The translations under genes and the position numbers were made by a program. 25,143 nucleotides of DNA from Gnetum montanum (lineage: Eukaryota; Streptophyta; Gnetopsida; Gnetales; Gnetaceae): the NCBI GenBank assembly GCA_015680685.1, contig MNCI01037902.1, positions 4,902 to 30,044 of the forward strand, written 5' to 3'. This document shows positions 9,441-18,733 of this stretch, piece by piece. The notes below the pieces were generated by a model. It ran no database searches. It worked only from the letters and a program-made list of their open reading frames with translations, and was not told the DNA's origin. The number at the start of each line of letters is the position of its first letter. Within the stretch, counting starts at the first letter, position 1.

Positions 9441-10380
9441 GCGTAGCATAGACCAAACCACCATCGCACCTTCGCCGTTAACACTGTCGACGTAATATTA
9501 TATCTAACAAAACAATTACGTATTATAGCAACAGAAACGGTTTAGCATTATTTCTCTTCTTCCGCCCTTTGCATTATCCTCCTGTGCGTCCACGTCAACG
9601 TAACCCATCAGCTAGAACAACAAACGTACGCAAGATGCAATGCCAAATATGGCAATGGTCATCGATGCTGCGGCCAAGGGAAAACTAGAGTACGAACAGC
9701 GTAGGCCTGCGATGCAGCAGAACTTTGCGACGCGGAAGGTCGTCCACCAGCTGGCTTAATGGAGGGAACTTTGCGGGGCACTCGACCACGAGGGGATCTT
9801 CATGCCTGAGCGGCAGAGCTCGATATCTAGCCCTGCATCAACCAACTCCATGTACCTATCCAGAGCTCAATATCTAGCCTCCACTTTAGCCATGTCATCT
9901 ACAACCGTAGCACCTTAGGCTTGGAAAATGAATCGCAGGGGCTCTAGGCACAACGCCGGATCACGTTGAATGCCCTGTGCTTTGATGAAAACATGCGCGT
10001 CCTGCGGAAATCCATAGCCATCTTGCCATTTCCATCACTGAAAACTCAACGTCATTGCCATGTATCCACGGTAGCACTGCACAACACCCTTGCCACATGG
10101 AATGCAGATCCATGAGAGGTCATACTGATCTCGTTAAAGCAGCAACGTTGAAAGTTGGTCGGCCAGGGTGAAGATGGATGGCGTTGAAGCTCACACCGGC
10201 ATCTGCTTAGCTTCATGGAGAAAAGCACCAGCAAGTGCAACGTGATGAGACACCCGTTACGTGAGGTACCAAGTTCAAATAGTAGGGAGACGCCTTCAGC
10301 CCTGACCATGCGGCGCTCTACACTGCTAAAGGAATAAGGCAAGGATAAAGACAAACCAGCGGTGAATCAGGCGACCAAAG
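9440..10380. other. GC-richer, CpG-containing block of unknown origin
   Basis: Visibly richer in G and C and in CpG than the surroundings (for example GCGACGCGGAAGGTCGTC at about 9727). A minus-strand frame from about 10125 to 9757 reads fairly protein-like (DLSWICIPCGKGVVQCYRGY, WKWQDGYGFPQDAHVFIKAQ, ATVVDDMAKVEARY, ALDRYMELVDAGLDIEL) with four stops. A 100-codon minus frame also spans 10052-10354. CAGAGCTCGATATCTAGCC at 9813-9831 recurs with one change at 9861-9879. I do not recognise the family; it could be a decayed gene, a captured gene fragment or an organelle-derived insert. Confidence 0.3.
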
Positions 10381-11216
10381 ATCCAGAATCAGAAAAAATT
10401 GGAAACTTCCGTAACGCCACCAGTGGTGAACACCCAGAATCAAATTGGAAAGCCTGAATCTCGACTAGTGAGGAACTGACACCCTGCAACTTCCATTCAA
10501 CCTCTGGTCAACCAGCACTGTGTATTTTAGCAAACATTCAGTCAATAATCAGTGGAGCTAAATCTAGGAAAGATGCAGGCCTCTCACAAATTTACCGTTT
10601 TTTATGCATTGGATTCGGCATGCATCAAAGAAGCAGCAGCAAAAAAGGTGCAGTAAAAATGGAAATTTTAATAAAACTGCCTCGTTCCTGCAACAACCAC
10701 ACGTAGTCAGTGATGCAAAAATGGAAATTACACTCGTCAAAGAAACAGAAAACTGAAGGAATAGGTAGACTCAGCCAGAACCACCATCATGGCAGTTCCA
10801 TTATGACAGGGGAAAGATGACAGAGACGACCACCACGTGGATTACTATCATGCTTTCAAGAAACGACTAAGATTGAAGGCTGAATGATTGGTAATTGTCA
10901 GCAAGGAAACACTGTAAAGAACTAGTATATGAGAGTTCGAATATCCTAAAGATTTACAATTTTTACAATTTTGAACAAGAGAGGATACAACTCACGCAAA
11001 GTTCAGCAGCTTGTCTTCCAAAGCTATTCGGTAATGTGTTAAGTGCTTTGAGTCTGATATTTTTCGTTTCACAAACTCCTCCCATTTTCTTTTGTATATT
11101 TCATGAGTGTTTGAAATCACAGTGGTTTGATTATTGTGAATACTGGATATCGCCGTAGATAAATTTACTCCACCACCCAACTCGTTTTATTTATAATAAT
11201 CAACACTGAAAGGATT

Positions 11217-11337
11217 AAATCATGAGTTTGCTTACCAAAAAGTCAACTCTTGATTCCAAAGAAAATTTCGATTTATTAAATCATGAGTTTGTTTACCAAA
11301 AAGTAACTCTTGATTCCAAAGAAAATTTCGATTTATT
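11217..11337. repeat. 61-bp tandem duplication
   Basis: AAATCATGAGTTTGCTTACC...TTCGATTTATT at about 11217-11277 is repeated at about 11278-11337 with one C/T change and one missing base. Confidence 0.88.
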
Positions 11338-11489
11338 ATATATGTGTTGGAAGCTCTGGTCTTGAAAGTCTTTTAACCAGGACGAATAGCATTGTAAGGG
11401 TCACTGAATTTCATACAAAGCTTGGTGTGGTCATAATGGCTTACCGTCAGTGACCAGTCAGTGTGTACCGATAAGAAGCAATACGTTTC

Positions 11490-11637
11490 TATAGTCTCAA
11501 TTGCATGAGTTGGGCTAGGATTATTCCTGTTTGTTTTCCATCAATACGTGAAATATTAAAACATATAGTCTCAATTGCATGAGTTGGGCTAGGATTATTC
11601 CTGTTTGTTTTCCATCAATACGTGAAATATTAAAACA
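11490..11637. repeat. 74-bp tandem duplication, perfect
   Basis: TATAGTCTCAATTGCATGAG...AAATATTAAAACA at 11490-11563 is repeated exactly at 11564-11637. The lack of any difference implies a recent event or an assembly artefact. Confidence 0.9.
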
Positions 11638-12163
11638 TAAAACTAGCATAGTAACGTAGTATGGGTTGCCTGGATGGTAATTAATTGGCAAGTTGAATAA
11701 ACAGATAGCTGTACAGCAGGCCAACAGGGATCGGGAGATCAAAACAGGAGGCACAATCAACTGAAAAAGAGGTTTAGTAATTACCTTTTCATCCTCCCTT
11801 TTTGAAGGTAAAATTTCCACTTAAATTGACCTTAAGGGTGCATTTATACTTATTGAAGGATGGAATGCGTTCTTAATTTATCAGAGATTTATAAACAAAA
11901 ATTCACATCCTGCAACAGCCGCCCAACAGAGATTAATGAAACTAAATTCTATCTAGTACAACGCAAAATTAAGAAGCAATCTTGAAATTACAGTTCCTGC
12001 CAACAGACTTGCTCATTATGAATCCCATACCAATAGTTTATCTACTTGGGGTATAGGACCAACAATTAATAGAATTAGGATGATAAAATCCTCCTTTGTT
12101 TTGGAACGTTCAATCCATGGTATATGGGTCCACCACCAACAGCATAGCAAACATTTGTGAGTG

Positions 12164-12600
12164 TGTGATTTTTAGATTATTCGTGATAACATTTAAAAAA
12201 CATCAATAGAAAAACACAAGAATATATCCAGGGGAAAAACAAGAAAATCCCTAGCAAGAAATAGGCTCTTGGATCTTTGTCATAGAGAATTTCTAAAACA
12301 CAATGAACAGCAGAAAATGGGAAAGAAGAAAGCATTGGGATGAAAGTTAATCACACTTCATTGAATGCTTCATTGTAACCATATTTATAGCATGGGAAGC
12401 TAGATGTAAACTGGATATTAATAATAGTAAAATGATAGAGATGAACAATAGTTTTACATTAACTATATTTCAAATATCTGTAGTTAAATACTTAACATTG
12501 TAGTTTATTACAACATAACTATTGTACCATATAATTACAAAAAGGATAGTGCAGAGATGACAATATTTGAGCTGATGTGTTTGCCTTTACTTTACTCACA
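12164..12600 (-). repeat. 3' LTR of the copia element
   Basis: 437 bases, TGTGATTTTTAG at the low end and TTTACTCACA at the high end, giving TG...CA on the minus strand (TGTGAGTAAAG...AATCACA). Matches 17364-17649 over its low-coordinate two-thirds. Complete, with U3 to about 12395. Confidence 0.9.
12381..12390 (-). promoter_or_regulatory. LTR TATA box (3' LTR copy)
   Basis: CTATAAATAT on the minus strand, conserved in the 5' LTR at 17591-17600 within the block CCATGCTATAAATATGG. It lies about 210 bases into the LTR, as expected for the U3 promoter. Confidence 0.6.
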
Positions 12601-12612
12601 ATTCTCCCTCTT
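12601..12612 (-). other. Polypurine tract
   Basis: AAGAGGGAGAAT on the minus strand, directly before the LTR start TGTGAG. This is the usual second-strand primer of an LTR element. Confidence 0.8.
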
Positions 12613-12689
12613 AAAGGCAAGGTTGCTGTAAAGCCTAATCCAAACCTTAGATGATATCATCTTTCATGATATCATTAGTTGTTTGACAC

Positions 12690-13846
12690 CATAAAAATTT
12701 TTCAGCAGATAAAGATTTTGTCATCATATCAGCACGATTCTCTTCTATTTTAATTTTTTCAAGAAGAATTCTTTGTTCTTTTACTTGATCTTGAATACTG
12801 TATTTCTATATGCTTCGTCCCATTGTGGAAAGTGGGATTCTTAAATATATAAATTGCACTTTGGTTATCACAACCAATTTTCATAATTTTTTTATGAATT
12901 CAGAAGTTTAGCCACTAATCTTTGAAGCCATGTTGCTTCTCGACTAGCTAGGTTTGTAGCAAGATATTCTGCTTTAATAGTAGAGTAAGCTACATAAGAC
13001 TGCAATTGACTTTTCTAAGAGATAGCACCACTAAAGATATTTTTCGGAAAAGGTCAAGAGAAAAATATATTCCAAAAAGTTTAAAGGAGCTACACAGTCG
13101 CGCAGTGAGGACCAGAGCCACTGGCCCCACACCAACCAAGAAAGAAACAACCCCCAGAGGAGCCGAAACCCACCCCGCCGCAGGCATCCTCGCAGGCAAG
13201 CAGGCGGCCACCTCCCCCGGTGCAAAAGCGTGAAATCCCAATCAAACAGGCGGCAAATCGAGGTGCCCCACCCCTCAACGGGCCCCCCCTTCCACCGCCG
13301 GCTACCTTCCTGGGGAATTTTGTCTGGAATTATTCCCTTGGGCAATGTGCATGCTGGGCCTGGCTGTCCAGGGCCCGCCACGAGGCAGCGCTAGTTTTCC
13401 TCGATCATCTAAGCGATGCCCGTCATATGATCCTTTAGAACACCCTCAATCGAAAGCAGCGTCTAGATCGGCGACTGAGTAGGGGGGTTCGGAAGTTGCA
13501 CCCCCGTGTTGCTTGTGGTGGTATCATTTTCCATCGACGAGTCCTCCTCTAAGGGCTATCTCGGCAGGTTCTGAAGACCACTAAAGATATTAAACACATA
13601 TCCACTAGTTTATTTTCTATTGTCTAAATCCCCACCCCAATCAGCATCCACATAACCATGTAGAATGGACAAATCACTTTGATAAAAAATACCAAAGTTC
13701 ATAGTATCACAAAGATATTGTAAAACTCATTTTCCAGCAATCTAGTGTTGTTTCCTTGGATTAGACATATACCTGTTGAGTTTTCCAATAATGTATGCAC
13801 TATTAAGTCTAGTAGTGCCTATTACATACTCAAATTGCCAACAACA
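12690..13846 (-). pseudogene. Copia RNase H, split by an insert
   Basis: Minus-strand motifs in order: YASVVGNL at about 13855-13830; LNSAYIIGKLNRYMSNP around 13790-13745; HGYVDADWGGDLDNRK at about 13660-13610, with the first catalytic Asp at 13646-13648; TSGYVFNIFSG just before the insert; then, after the 535-bp insert, FSGAIS.KSQLQSYVAYST and KAEYLATNLASREATWLQRL at about 13035-12920, which holds the catalytic Glu; then SAIYIFKNPTFHNGTKHIEI at about 12865-12800, spread over two frames. Stops and shifts abolish function. The RNase H reads on both sides of the insert without loss, so the insertion duplicated only 15 bases. Confidence 0.88.
13042..13576 (-). mobile_element. 535-bp GC-rich insert with 15-bp target duplications
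   Basis: ACCACTAAAGATATT occurs at 13027-13041 and 13577-13591, flanking this segment, and removing one copy plus the insert restores the copia RNase H sequence. The insert is much richer in G and C than its surroundings. On the minus strand it starts CTTCAGAACCTGCCGAG, holds an ATG at about 13534 opening MENDTTTSNTGVQLPNPPTQ, and ends TTTTCCGAAA. A 116-codon minus frame runs 13381-13031. Long target duplications with an A-rich 3' edge fit target-primed retroposition by LINE machinery, but there is no real poly(A) tail. It may be the 5' part of a LINE or a retrotransposed host transcript. No terminal inverted repeats are seen. I do not recognise the encoded protein. Confidence 0.7.
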
Positions 13847-14900
13847 CTAGCATATGGAATTTATTATGAGCTCTTTTTTCTCATTCTTCTTGGGGCATTG
13901 TTCAACTGAGAGTTTCATCCCAATTTCATAAGGTGTTGCCATAGGCTTACAATCTTGCATATTATATCTTTTTAAGATATTTTGCACATATGCAAATTGT
14001 TCAACCAAAAGTTTTTTATTACCTCTATTTCTTTTAATTTCCATGCCCAAAATCCTTTTAATAGCTCCAAGATCTTTCATCTCAAATCGAGAAGAAACAA
14101 GTTGTTTCAACTCCTTAATTTCATCCTTGTCACCTCCTACTATTAACATGTCATCAACATATGGTAGTAAAATTAAGAGTTTACCATTTTTATTTTTGAC
14201 ATATAAGCAAAGTCTTCCTAACTTTAAATGAAGCTAGGATCTAACATGTGTTTGTTAAATTTTTTATTCCACATACTTGGTGCTTATTTGAGCCCATACA
14301 ATGATCTTAGCAATTGACATACCATAACATGTCATCAACATATGGTAGTAAAATTAAGAGTTTACCATTTTTATTTTTGACATATAAGCAAAGTCTTCCT
14401 AACTTTAAATGAAGCTAGGATCTAACATGTGTTTGTTAAATTTTTTATTCCACATACTTGGTGCTTATTTAAGCCCATACAATGATCTTAGAAATTGACA
14501 TACCATATGCTCTTTTCCTTTCACTTCATATCCTTTAGGTTGAAACATATATTTCTCCTCCCAAGATCACCATTGAGGATTATAGTTTTTACATCCATTT
14601 GTTCAAGTTCTAGATCATAAGCTATTGCTATTGAAAGAAATGATCTAATGGATGTTAATTTTACCACAAGGGAGAAGATTTCATCATAATCAATTCCCTT
14701 CTTTGGAAATAACCATTAGCAACAAGATGTGCTTTAAACTAGTCACCAAATTTAATTTTAAACACCCACTTACATCCAATTAGTTTTCTATTAGATGGAA
14801 GTTCAACGTATTCAAATGTCATATTCTTATGAATAGTAGACATTTCATTATTCATTGCTCACATCCGTTCTTTATGATAAAGAGATGTACATGCTTCATC
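13847..14900 (-). pseudogene. Copia reverse transcriptase, broken by tandem duplication
   Basis: From high to low coordinate on the minus strand: MNNEMSTIHKNMTFEYVELP and LIGCKWVFKIKFGD at about 14855-14745, the N-terminal RT block; weaker pieces matching the DVKTAFLxGDL region near 14605-14560 (read across frames); then the active-site motif YVDDMLIVGG at about 14161-14132, followed by MKDLGAIKRILGMEIKR, LLVEQFAYVQNILKRYNM and KPMATPYEIGMKLS down to 13880. The 100-codon open piece 13847-14149 is the longest intact part. The YVDD codons occur twice (14150-14161 and 14331-14342) because of a 181-bp tandem duplication, which also shifts the frame. Function is lost. Confidence 0.92.
14145..14507. 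repeat. 181-bp tandem duplication inside the RT domain
   Basis: 14145-14325 and 14326-14506 are near-identical; I see two differences (TTTGAGCCC versus TTTAAGCCC, and GCAATTGAC versus GAAATTGAC). The unit contains the YVDD codons. 181 is not a multiple of three, so the duplication frameshifts the reverse transcriptase. Confidence 0.92.
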
Positions 14901-14975
14901 ATAAGTAAGCGGTTCAACTTCAACAATTAGAATTTGATCTTTAAACCGAGTGGATAATTTTTGTATGTGACCAGA

Positions 14976-16182
14976 CTATCTTAAGGGTTGTGAAGTTGAT
15001 GAAGCATCATGTTGAAACTTGATTTCCTCATCTTCACTTTCAATTTCCCTTGTACATATGTCTTGTATATTATGCATATCATCCTGTTGGTTAGGAGCAA
15101 TATCTCCTACCAAGGGAGGATGACCCTTTGAATTTCTTTTATTAACTTGAAAAGATACATGATTAGGTGTTACATCATTAGAGAGATTGTGCTTAATATG
15201 TTTGTAAGACTCTCTAAATACAAGATCACAACTATAGATAACCCTCTTAGTTTCTACGTTGTACAACTTATAAGCTTTAACACCATGACCATAACCAAGG
15301 AAAATACATCTTACAAACTTAAAGTCTAATTTTTATCTATCAATTTTTGGAATGTGAACATAAGCTTCACATCTAAAAACTTGAAGATAATTCAAATTAA
15401 CAAACTTGCCACTCCATATTTTTTCTAGAATCTTTTCATCAATGACAAGGTATGGAGACCAATTGATGAGATAGCAAGCAGTTATTGCAACTTCAGCCCA
15501 AAAATGTTTACCAAGACTAACTTCACTTAGCATGCATCTGATTCTTTCCAACAATGTTCTATTAAAATGTTCAGCTACTTCATTCTATTTGGGAGTTCCT
15601 AGAATAGTTTTTTGCTTGTATATGCCATGTTCTTTACAAAAATTGTTAAAAGCATGGGAGCAAAATTCACCACCATTATCTATTCTAAGAACCTTAATTT
15701 TCTTTTTTTGAATAATTTTCAACAAGGCCTTTGAACTCTTTAAATTTTTCAAACACTTTAGACTTATGTTTCATTAAATAGATCCAGTATTTCTTTGAAA
15801 AATCATCAATGAATGAAACATAAAACGTAACACCTTCAAGTCAGAATGTTTGCAAGTCTTTAATTGGTTCACAAACATCACTTTGTATTAACTCTAACAC
15901 TTAATTAACATTAGCATTACTTCTTGAAAATCTTTAACATGTTTTTTTACCAAGTAGGCAATGATGACAAAAATTCAAAGATTCCTCTATAAGATTAATT
16001 TTACCTTTTTCATACAGTTCCTTTAGACCTTTCTCACTTAAATATGCCAATATTCTATGTCAAAGATCAATGCTTGAATGTAAGTCAATAACAACTACTA
16101 TGTTGAAGTTGTGTTGCAACGTTCTTACTTCCAACTGGTAAAGTATTCTCACCTTTACACTAGTGGCTAGAGGTAAAGACCC
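14976..16182 (-). pseudogene. Copia integrase
   Basis: Minus-strand integrase of a copia polyprotein. The zinc-binding part is LSEKGLKELYEKGKI...LNFCHHCLLGKKT at about 16055-15945. The catalytic core keeps all three acidic residues: Asp in IQSDV at 15877-15879, Asp in RIDNGGEF at 15678-15680, and Glu in EVAEHFNR at 15570-15572, a spacing of 35 residues between the last two as in D,D35E enzymes. Downstream, GKHFWAEVAITACYLIN (about 15512-15462), VFRCEAYVHIPK (about 15385-15345) and LYNVETKRVIYSCDLVFRES (about 15265-15205) give the conserved C-terminal region and the linker to RT. Several stops and frameshifts, for example a stop after VRCEP-equivalent residues near 15845, make it a pseudogene. 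Confidence 0.92.
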
Positions 16183-16503
16183 TTACAAGATTTTAGATTT
16201 TCCTTCACCAAATATGATAGTTAGACCTATAGAATCTAACTCACTCATAGATAGGAGACTCATTGTGAGTTTAGATACATGACGAACATGAGATATAGTT
16301 TTAATGGTTCCATCCTTAAATTGGATTTTAACTTTACCATACCCAACAATGTCACAAAGATCATCACCTAGTTTGAACACATTGAGATTACAAACAACAT
16401 ATTCAAAAAACCATTCAAGGTGCGGGGTATAGTGATAGGAAGCACTAGAATCAATATACCAAGAAATGCTCTTAGTGTTATCAACTAATGACACCACATA
16501 CAA
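16183..16503 (-). pseudogene. Copia aspartic protease region
   Basis: An open stretch of 106 codons containing WYIDSSASYHYTPHLEWF near residues 15-32, the copia protease active site. The family motif is D-S/T-G/A-A; here the residue after Asp-Ser is Ser in place of the usual Gly, a single G-to-A change. FKLGDDLCDIVGYGKVKIQF and SHVRHVSKLTMSLLSMSELD follow, which are typical of the region between protease and integrase. It lies between the gag zinc knuckle and the integrase zinc domain, in the expected order. Confidence 0.9.
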
Positions 16504-16509
16504 ATCTCC

Positions 16510-17290
16510 CTCTCAATGAGAAGGATGAATTTCATTTTTATTATTATTATTTGCAGATGCTTTTCATTTCTTTCCAACTTTACAGTCTTTTTTAAAATGA
16601 CCAATCTTTTCATAGTTCCAACATCTTGGTTTTGTGGAATTTTTCTAGGATCTAGGAGGTTTAAACTTTGGACATTTATTCAGCTTTATGTTGGAGTTTT
16701 GGCAAGAAAAAGATCAATTTGGATAGGGGTAGATCTTTTAATTCTTCTTTCTTCATTAAGGAGTTGGGCTACAATAGTATCAAAATTAAGAATTGATACA
16801 AAATTACTCATTGATGTTACAAAAGTATTCCAAGACTCAGAAAGAGACTCTAAAAGATATAGACAATGATCTTCCTCTTTAATTCTATCTTCAACTACTT
16901 TAAGTTGCATCATGATATCGTTGAAGATACTTAAATGATTAGTAATTAACATACCTTTAGCCATCTTGAGTGTGTGTAAATTCCCTCTATGAAACAATAT
17001 GTTAGCAACCAATTTTTTTGGTACAAATATTTTATTTTATCACACAAATCTTCGGCTATTAGAACTCCAAAAATATTGAGTAGCATTGAACGAGATAAAC
17101 ACAGATGAATTCTGCTTCTTGCCTTTCTATCCAAGTCCTCCTAGTCTAAATCTATGATAGCAACAAGCTTTAAATCAACAATTACTTGCCAAAGATCTTC
17201 GTTGACAAGAGGTTCCTTCATGTACATTCTCCAAACTTCATAATCATTGCTAGAGAGTTTTTCTATTTTGATCTTTGCAAAGTTTGCCAT
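16510..17290 (-). pseudogene. Copia gag with degenerate zinc knuckle
   Basis: ATG at 17290 (minus) about 60 bases inside the primer site opens MANFAKIKIEKLSSNDYEVW, a typical start of Tork-group gag. One in-frame TAG occurs (IDLD stop EDLD) at about 17140. The frame shifts near 17020 into the open piece 17012-16686, which carries the conserved gag core FNDIMMQLKVVEDRIKEEDH and LYLLESLSESWNTF. The CCHC knuckle at 16582-16623 reads CWNYEKIGHFKKDC: the second Cys is Tyr, so the Cx2Cx4Hx4C zinc site is broken. Gag would package the RNA in cytoplasmic particles; this copy cannot. Confidence 0.92.
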
Positions 17291-17349
17291 ATCCTAAAAT
17301 CAAACAACACCACCAAAAAAAAAAAAAACAACCACCACGAAAGAACCTA

Positions 17350-17362
17350 GGTCTAATACCAA
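17350..17362 (-). other. Primer-binding site of the copia element
   Basis: TTGGTATTAGACC on the minus strand, one base after the LTR end ...TCACA. It matches the initiator tRNA-Met site TTGGTATCAGAGC at all but three positions. Confidence 0.8.
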
Positions 17363-17363
17363 T

Positions 17364-17649
17364 TGTGATTTTAAGATTGTTTGTGATAAAATTACAAAAA
17401 ATAAATCAATAGAAAAACACAAGAATATATCTTGTGGAAAAACAAGAAAAACCTTAGCAAGAAATAGGCTCTTGGATCTTTATGTTAGCTCAGAGAGAAT
17501 TTCTAAAACATAATGGATAGTGGAGAATGGAAAAGAAGAAAGCATTGGGATGAAAGTTAAACACACTTCCTTGAATGCTTCATTAAAACCATATTTATAG
17601 CATGGGAAGTTGAATGTAAACTAGATATTAATAGTAGTAAAATGATATA
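17364..17649 (-). repeat. 5' LTR of the copia element, truncated
   Basis: Homologous to 12164 to about 12440 of the 3' LTR. It keeps the TATA box (17591-17600) and U5 but lacks the last 150 or so bases of U3. At the break, TAAACTGGATATT (17648-17660) repeats a sequence found some 30 bases earlier within the LTR (TAAACTAGATATT), which looks like filler copied during repair. Confidence 0.85.
17591..17600 (-). promoter_or_regulatory. LTR TATA box (5' LTR)
   Basis: CTATAAATAT on the minus strand, identical in the 3' LTR. This copy would have driven the genomic RNA of the element. Confidence 0.6.
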
Positions 17650-17744
17650 AACTGGATATTCCTTGAGTGTTGATGATATGGAAAAGTATTTTCATAAATT
17701 TCTTCACATTTTCTAAAAGCTTGGTAATATTGAGTGGAATATGT

Positions 17745-17946
17745 TTAAGTGAAAGGATTTATTTCTAAAGTCTCATTCACATCATCATTCAAAATATATT
17801 CGCCAAGTCCAAGTTCAATAACTTCAACTAAAGAATTGATATTTTGACTTTCCAAAGATTCATTTTGTTGATCAAAAGTTGTTACAACTTGTTTATAAAA
17901 TGGCTCTCTAGTTATAAAAACATATTTAGATTTTCCTTTTGATGAG
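17745..17946 (-). pseudogene. Unrecognised coding-like fragment at the LTR insertion site
   Basis: Sixty-six open minus-strand codons reading SKGKSKYVFITREPFYKQVV and later LGLGEYILNDDVNETLEI before a stop at 17745. The frame stays open into the adjacent LTR but that part is meaningless. The LTR at 17947 appears to have inserted into this sequence. It could be a piece of another polyprotein; I do not recognise it. Confidence 0.3.
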
Positions 17947-18733
17947 TGATGAGACACCCCTACACTCGACCATATGAATATGAGTGTTACACACATGATC
18001 TGGTCAAACTCCGCAGATGGACTAATTGTGGGATCTAGACAGTTAGCCTTAGGTCTTCCCACCTAGACTAGTATTATCTTTGTCACGTATGGTTTAGTTC
18101 AAAGTGAGGTGTATGATGTGGTTTCTAATCTAATGCTATTCCTTAAGGCAAGGGAAGGTAATATTATCTAAGCTAGGAGAGAAAGGGTGAGAGAAAGAAT
18201 CTAAGCTAGCCTAAGTGCGATGAGCATCCATTCCTTGATCATCCGTACACATCTTGGACTTTGTGTAGGACTACCACTAGGATTACCAAGCGTAGATCCT
18301 AGGTACGCTACTGGGTTACCAAGTACTCACACTTAAATGCTCCTAATCAAGTTGTACTCATTCCACATTTTAACATGAGTTTAAGGGTCAAAGAGATTAA
18401 TTAGGAAAGAAATAAATAAAAATTAATTAAATAATTAAGCTAAGTGAATGCTGCAATGATGAAGTAATCTAGATCTTTATTGCTGGTCATGTGCGTGTCC
18501 AAGTATGTCACACTCGAATAAGGATGCTATATAATTACAATCACCACATTGTGGGCATACATTGAGAGGAAAAGGGAGAGAAAAAATGAAAATTCTTAAA
18601 CTAAAACTAACTAACTAATTGATCTAATATGATCTGATGCCTAACTCTTCTATCTACCTCTTATTTATGGATGAGGAGATAATTTGTGATATCGCATACG
18701 CGATATCGCAGTTGCCCAAAACACGACTCATCA
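17947..18733 (-). repeat. 3' LTR of the LARD-like element
   Basis: 787 bases. On the plus strand it starts TGATGAGACACC and ends ACGACTCATCA, so the ends form a perfect 7-base inverted repeat TGATGAG/CTCATCA. A polypurine tract adjoins its high end. It contains a hairpin GATATCGC-ATAC-GCGATATC at 18688-18707 near the U3 start. Homologous to 5340-6267. Confidence 0.85.

Larger units (their letters stand above)
10381..12163. other. Low-copy sequence without a recognised gene
   Basis: Ordinary AT-rich sequence with two tandem duplications (11217-11337 and 11490-11637). The open frames at 10895-11158 and 11521-11820 have no recognisable motifs; the latter partly translates a 74-bp tandem repeat. 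A CCACGTGG G-box-like octamer is near 10832, without a gene to attach it to. Confidence 0.4.
12164..17649 (-). mobile_element. Ty1/copia retrotransposon, Tork/TNT1-like, degenerate
   Basis: A minus-strand element with a 3' LTR at 12164-12600, polypurine tract at 12601-12612, pol and gag remains between, primer site at 17350-17362 and a truncated 5' LTR at 17364-17649. The order gag, protease, integrase, reverse transcriptase, RNase H is that of copia elements; the motifs (WYIDSSASYH, HFWAEVAITACYLIN, YVDDMLIVGG, FEMKDLGAIKRILGMEI) resemble the Tork/TNT1 group. The two LTRs look about 85-88 percent identical by eye, with scattered stops and frameshifts, so it is dead. Secondary events: a 181-bp tandem duplication in the reverse transcriptase and a 535-bp insert in the RNase H. 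Possible target duplication: GAGTG before the 3' LTR (12159-12163) and at 17665-17669, just beyond the truncated 5' LTR. Confidence 0.92.

Noticed and set aside
10832-10839. CCACGTGG as a G-box promoter
   Set aside because: No TATA box, transcript start or open gene is near it; an 8-base palindrome is expected by chance.
11521-11820. 99-codon minus frame as a gene
   Set aside because: Part of it is the translation of a perfect 74-bp tandem duplication, and no domain is recognisable.
13006-13438. Several overlapping open frames on both strands around 13006-13438 as a host gene
   Set aside because: They fall largely inside the GC-rich insert, where stop codons are rare by composition. Frames on both strands are open, none resembles a known protein, and the ends run into the copia sequence.
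16516-16869. Plus-strand 117-codon frame as a gene
   Set aside because: It lies antisense to the copia gag, which has clear family motifs on the minus strand.
17311-17329. A-rich run as a retroposon poly(A) tail
   Set aside because: It lies between the copia primer site and gag start, with no inserted sequence or flanking duplication; it is a T-run in the element's leader.
17745-18062. 105-codon minus frame as one protein
   Set aside because: Its N-terminal third lies in an LTR; only 17745-17946 could be coding, so the frame is a chance fusion at the insertion site.
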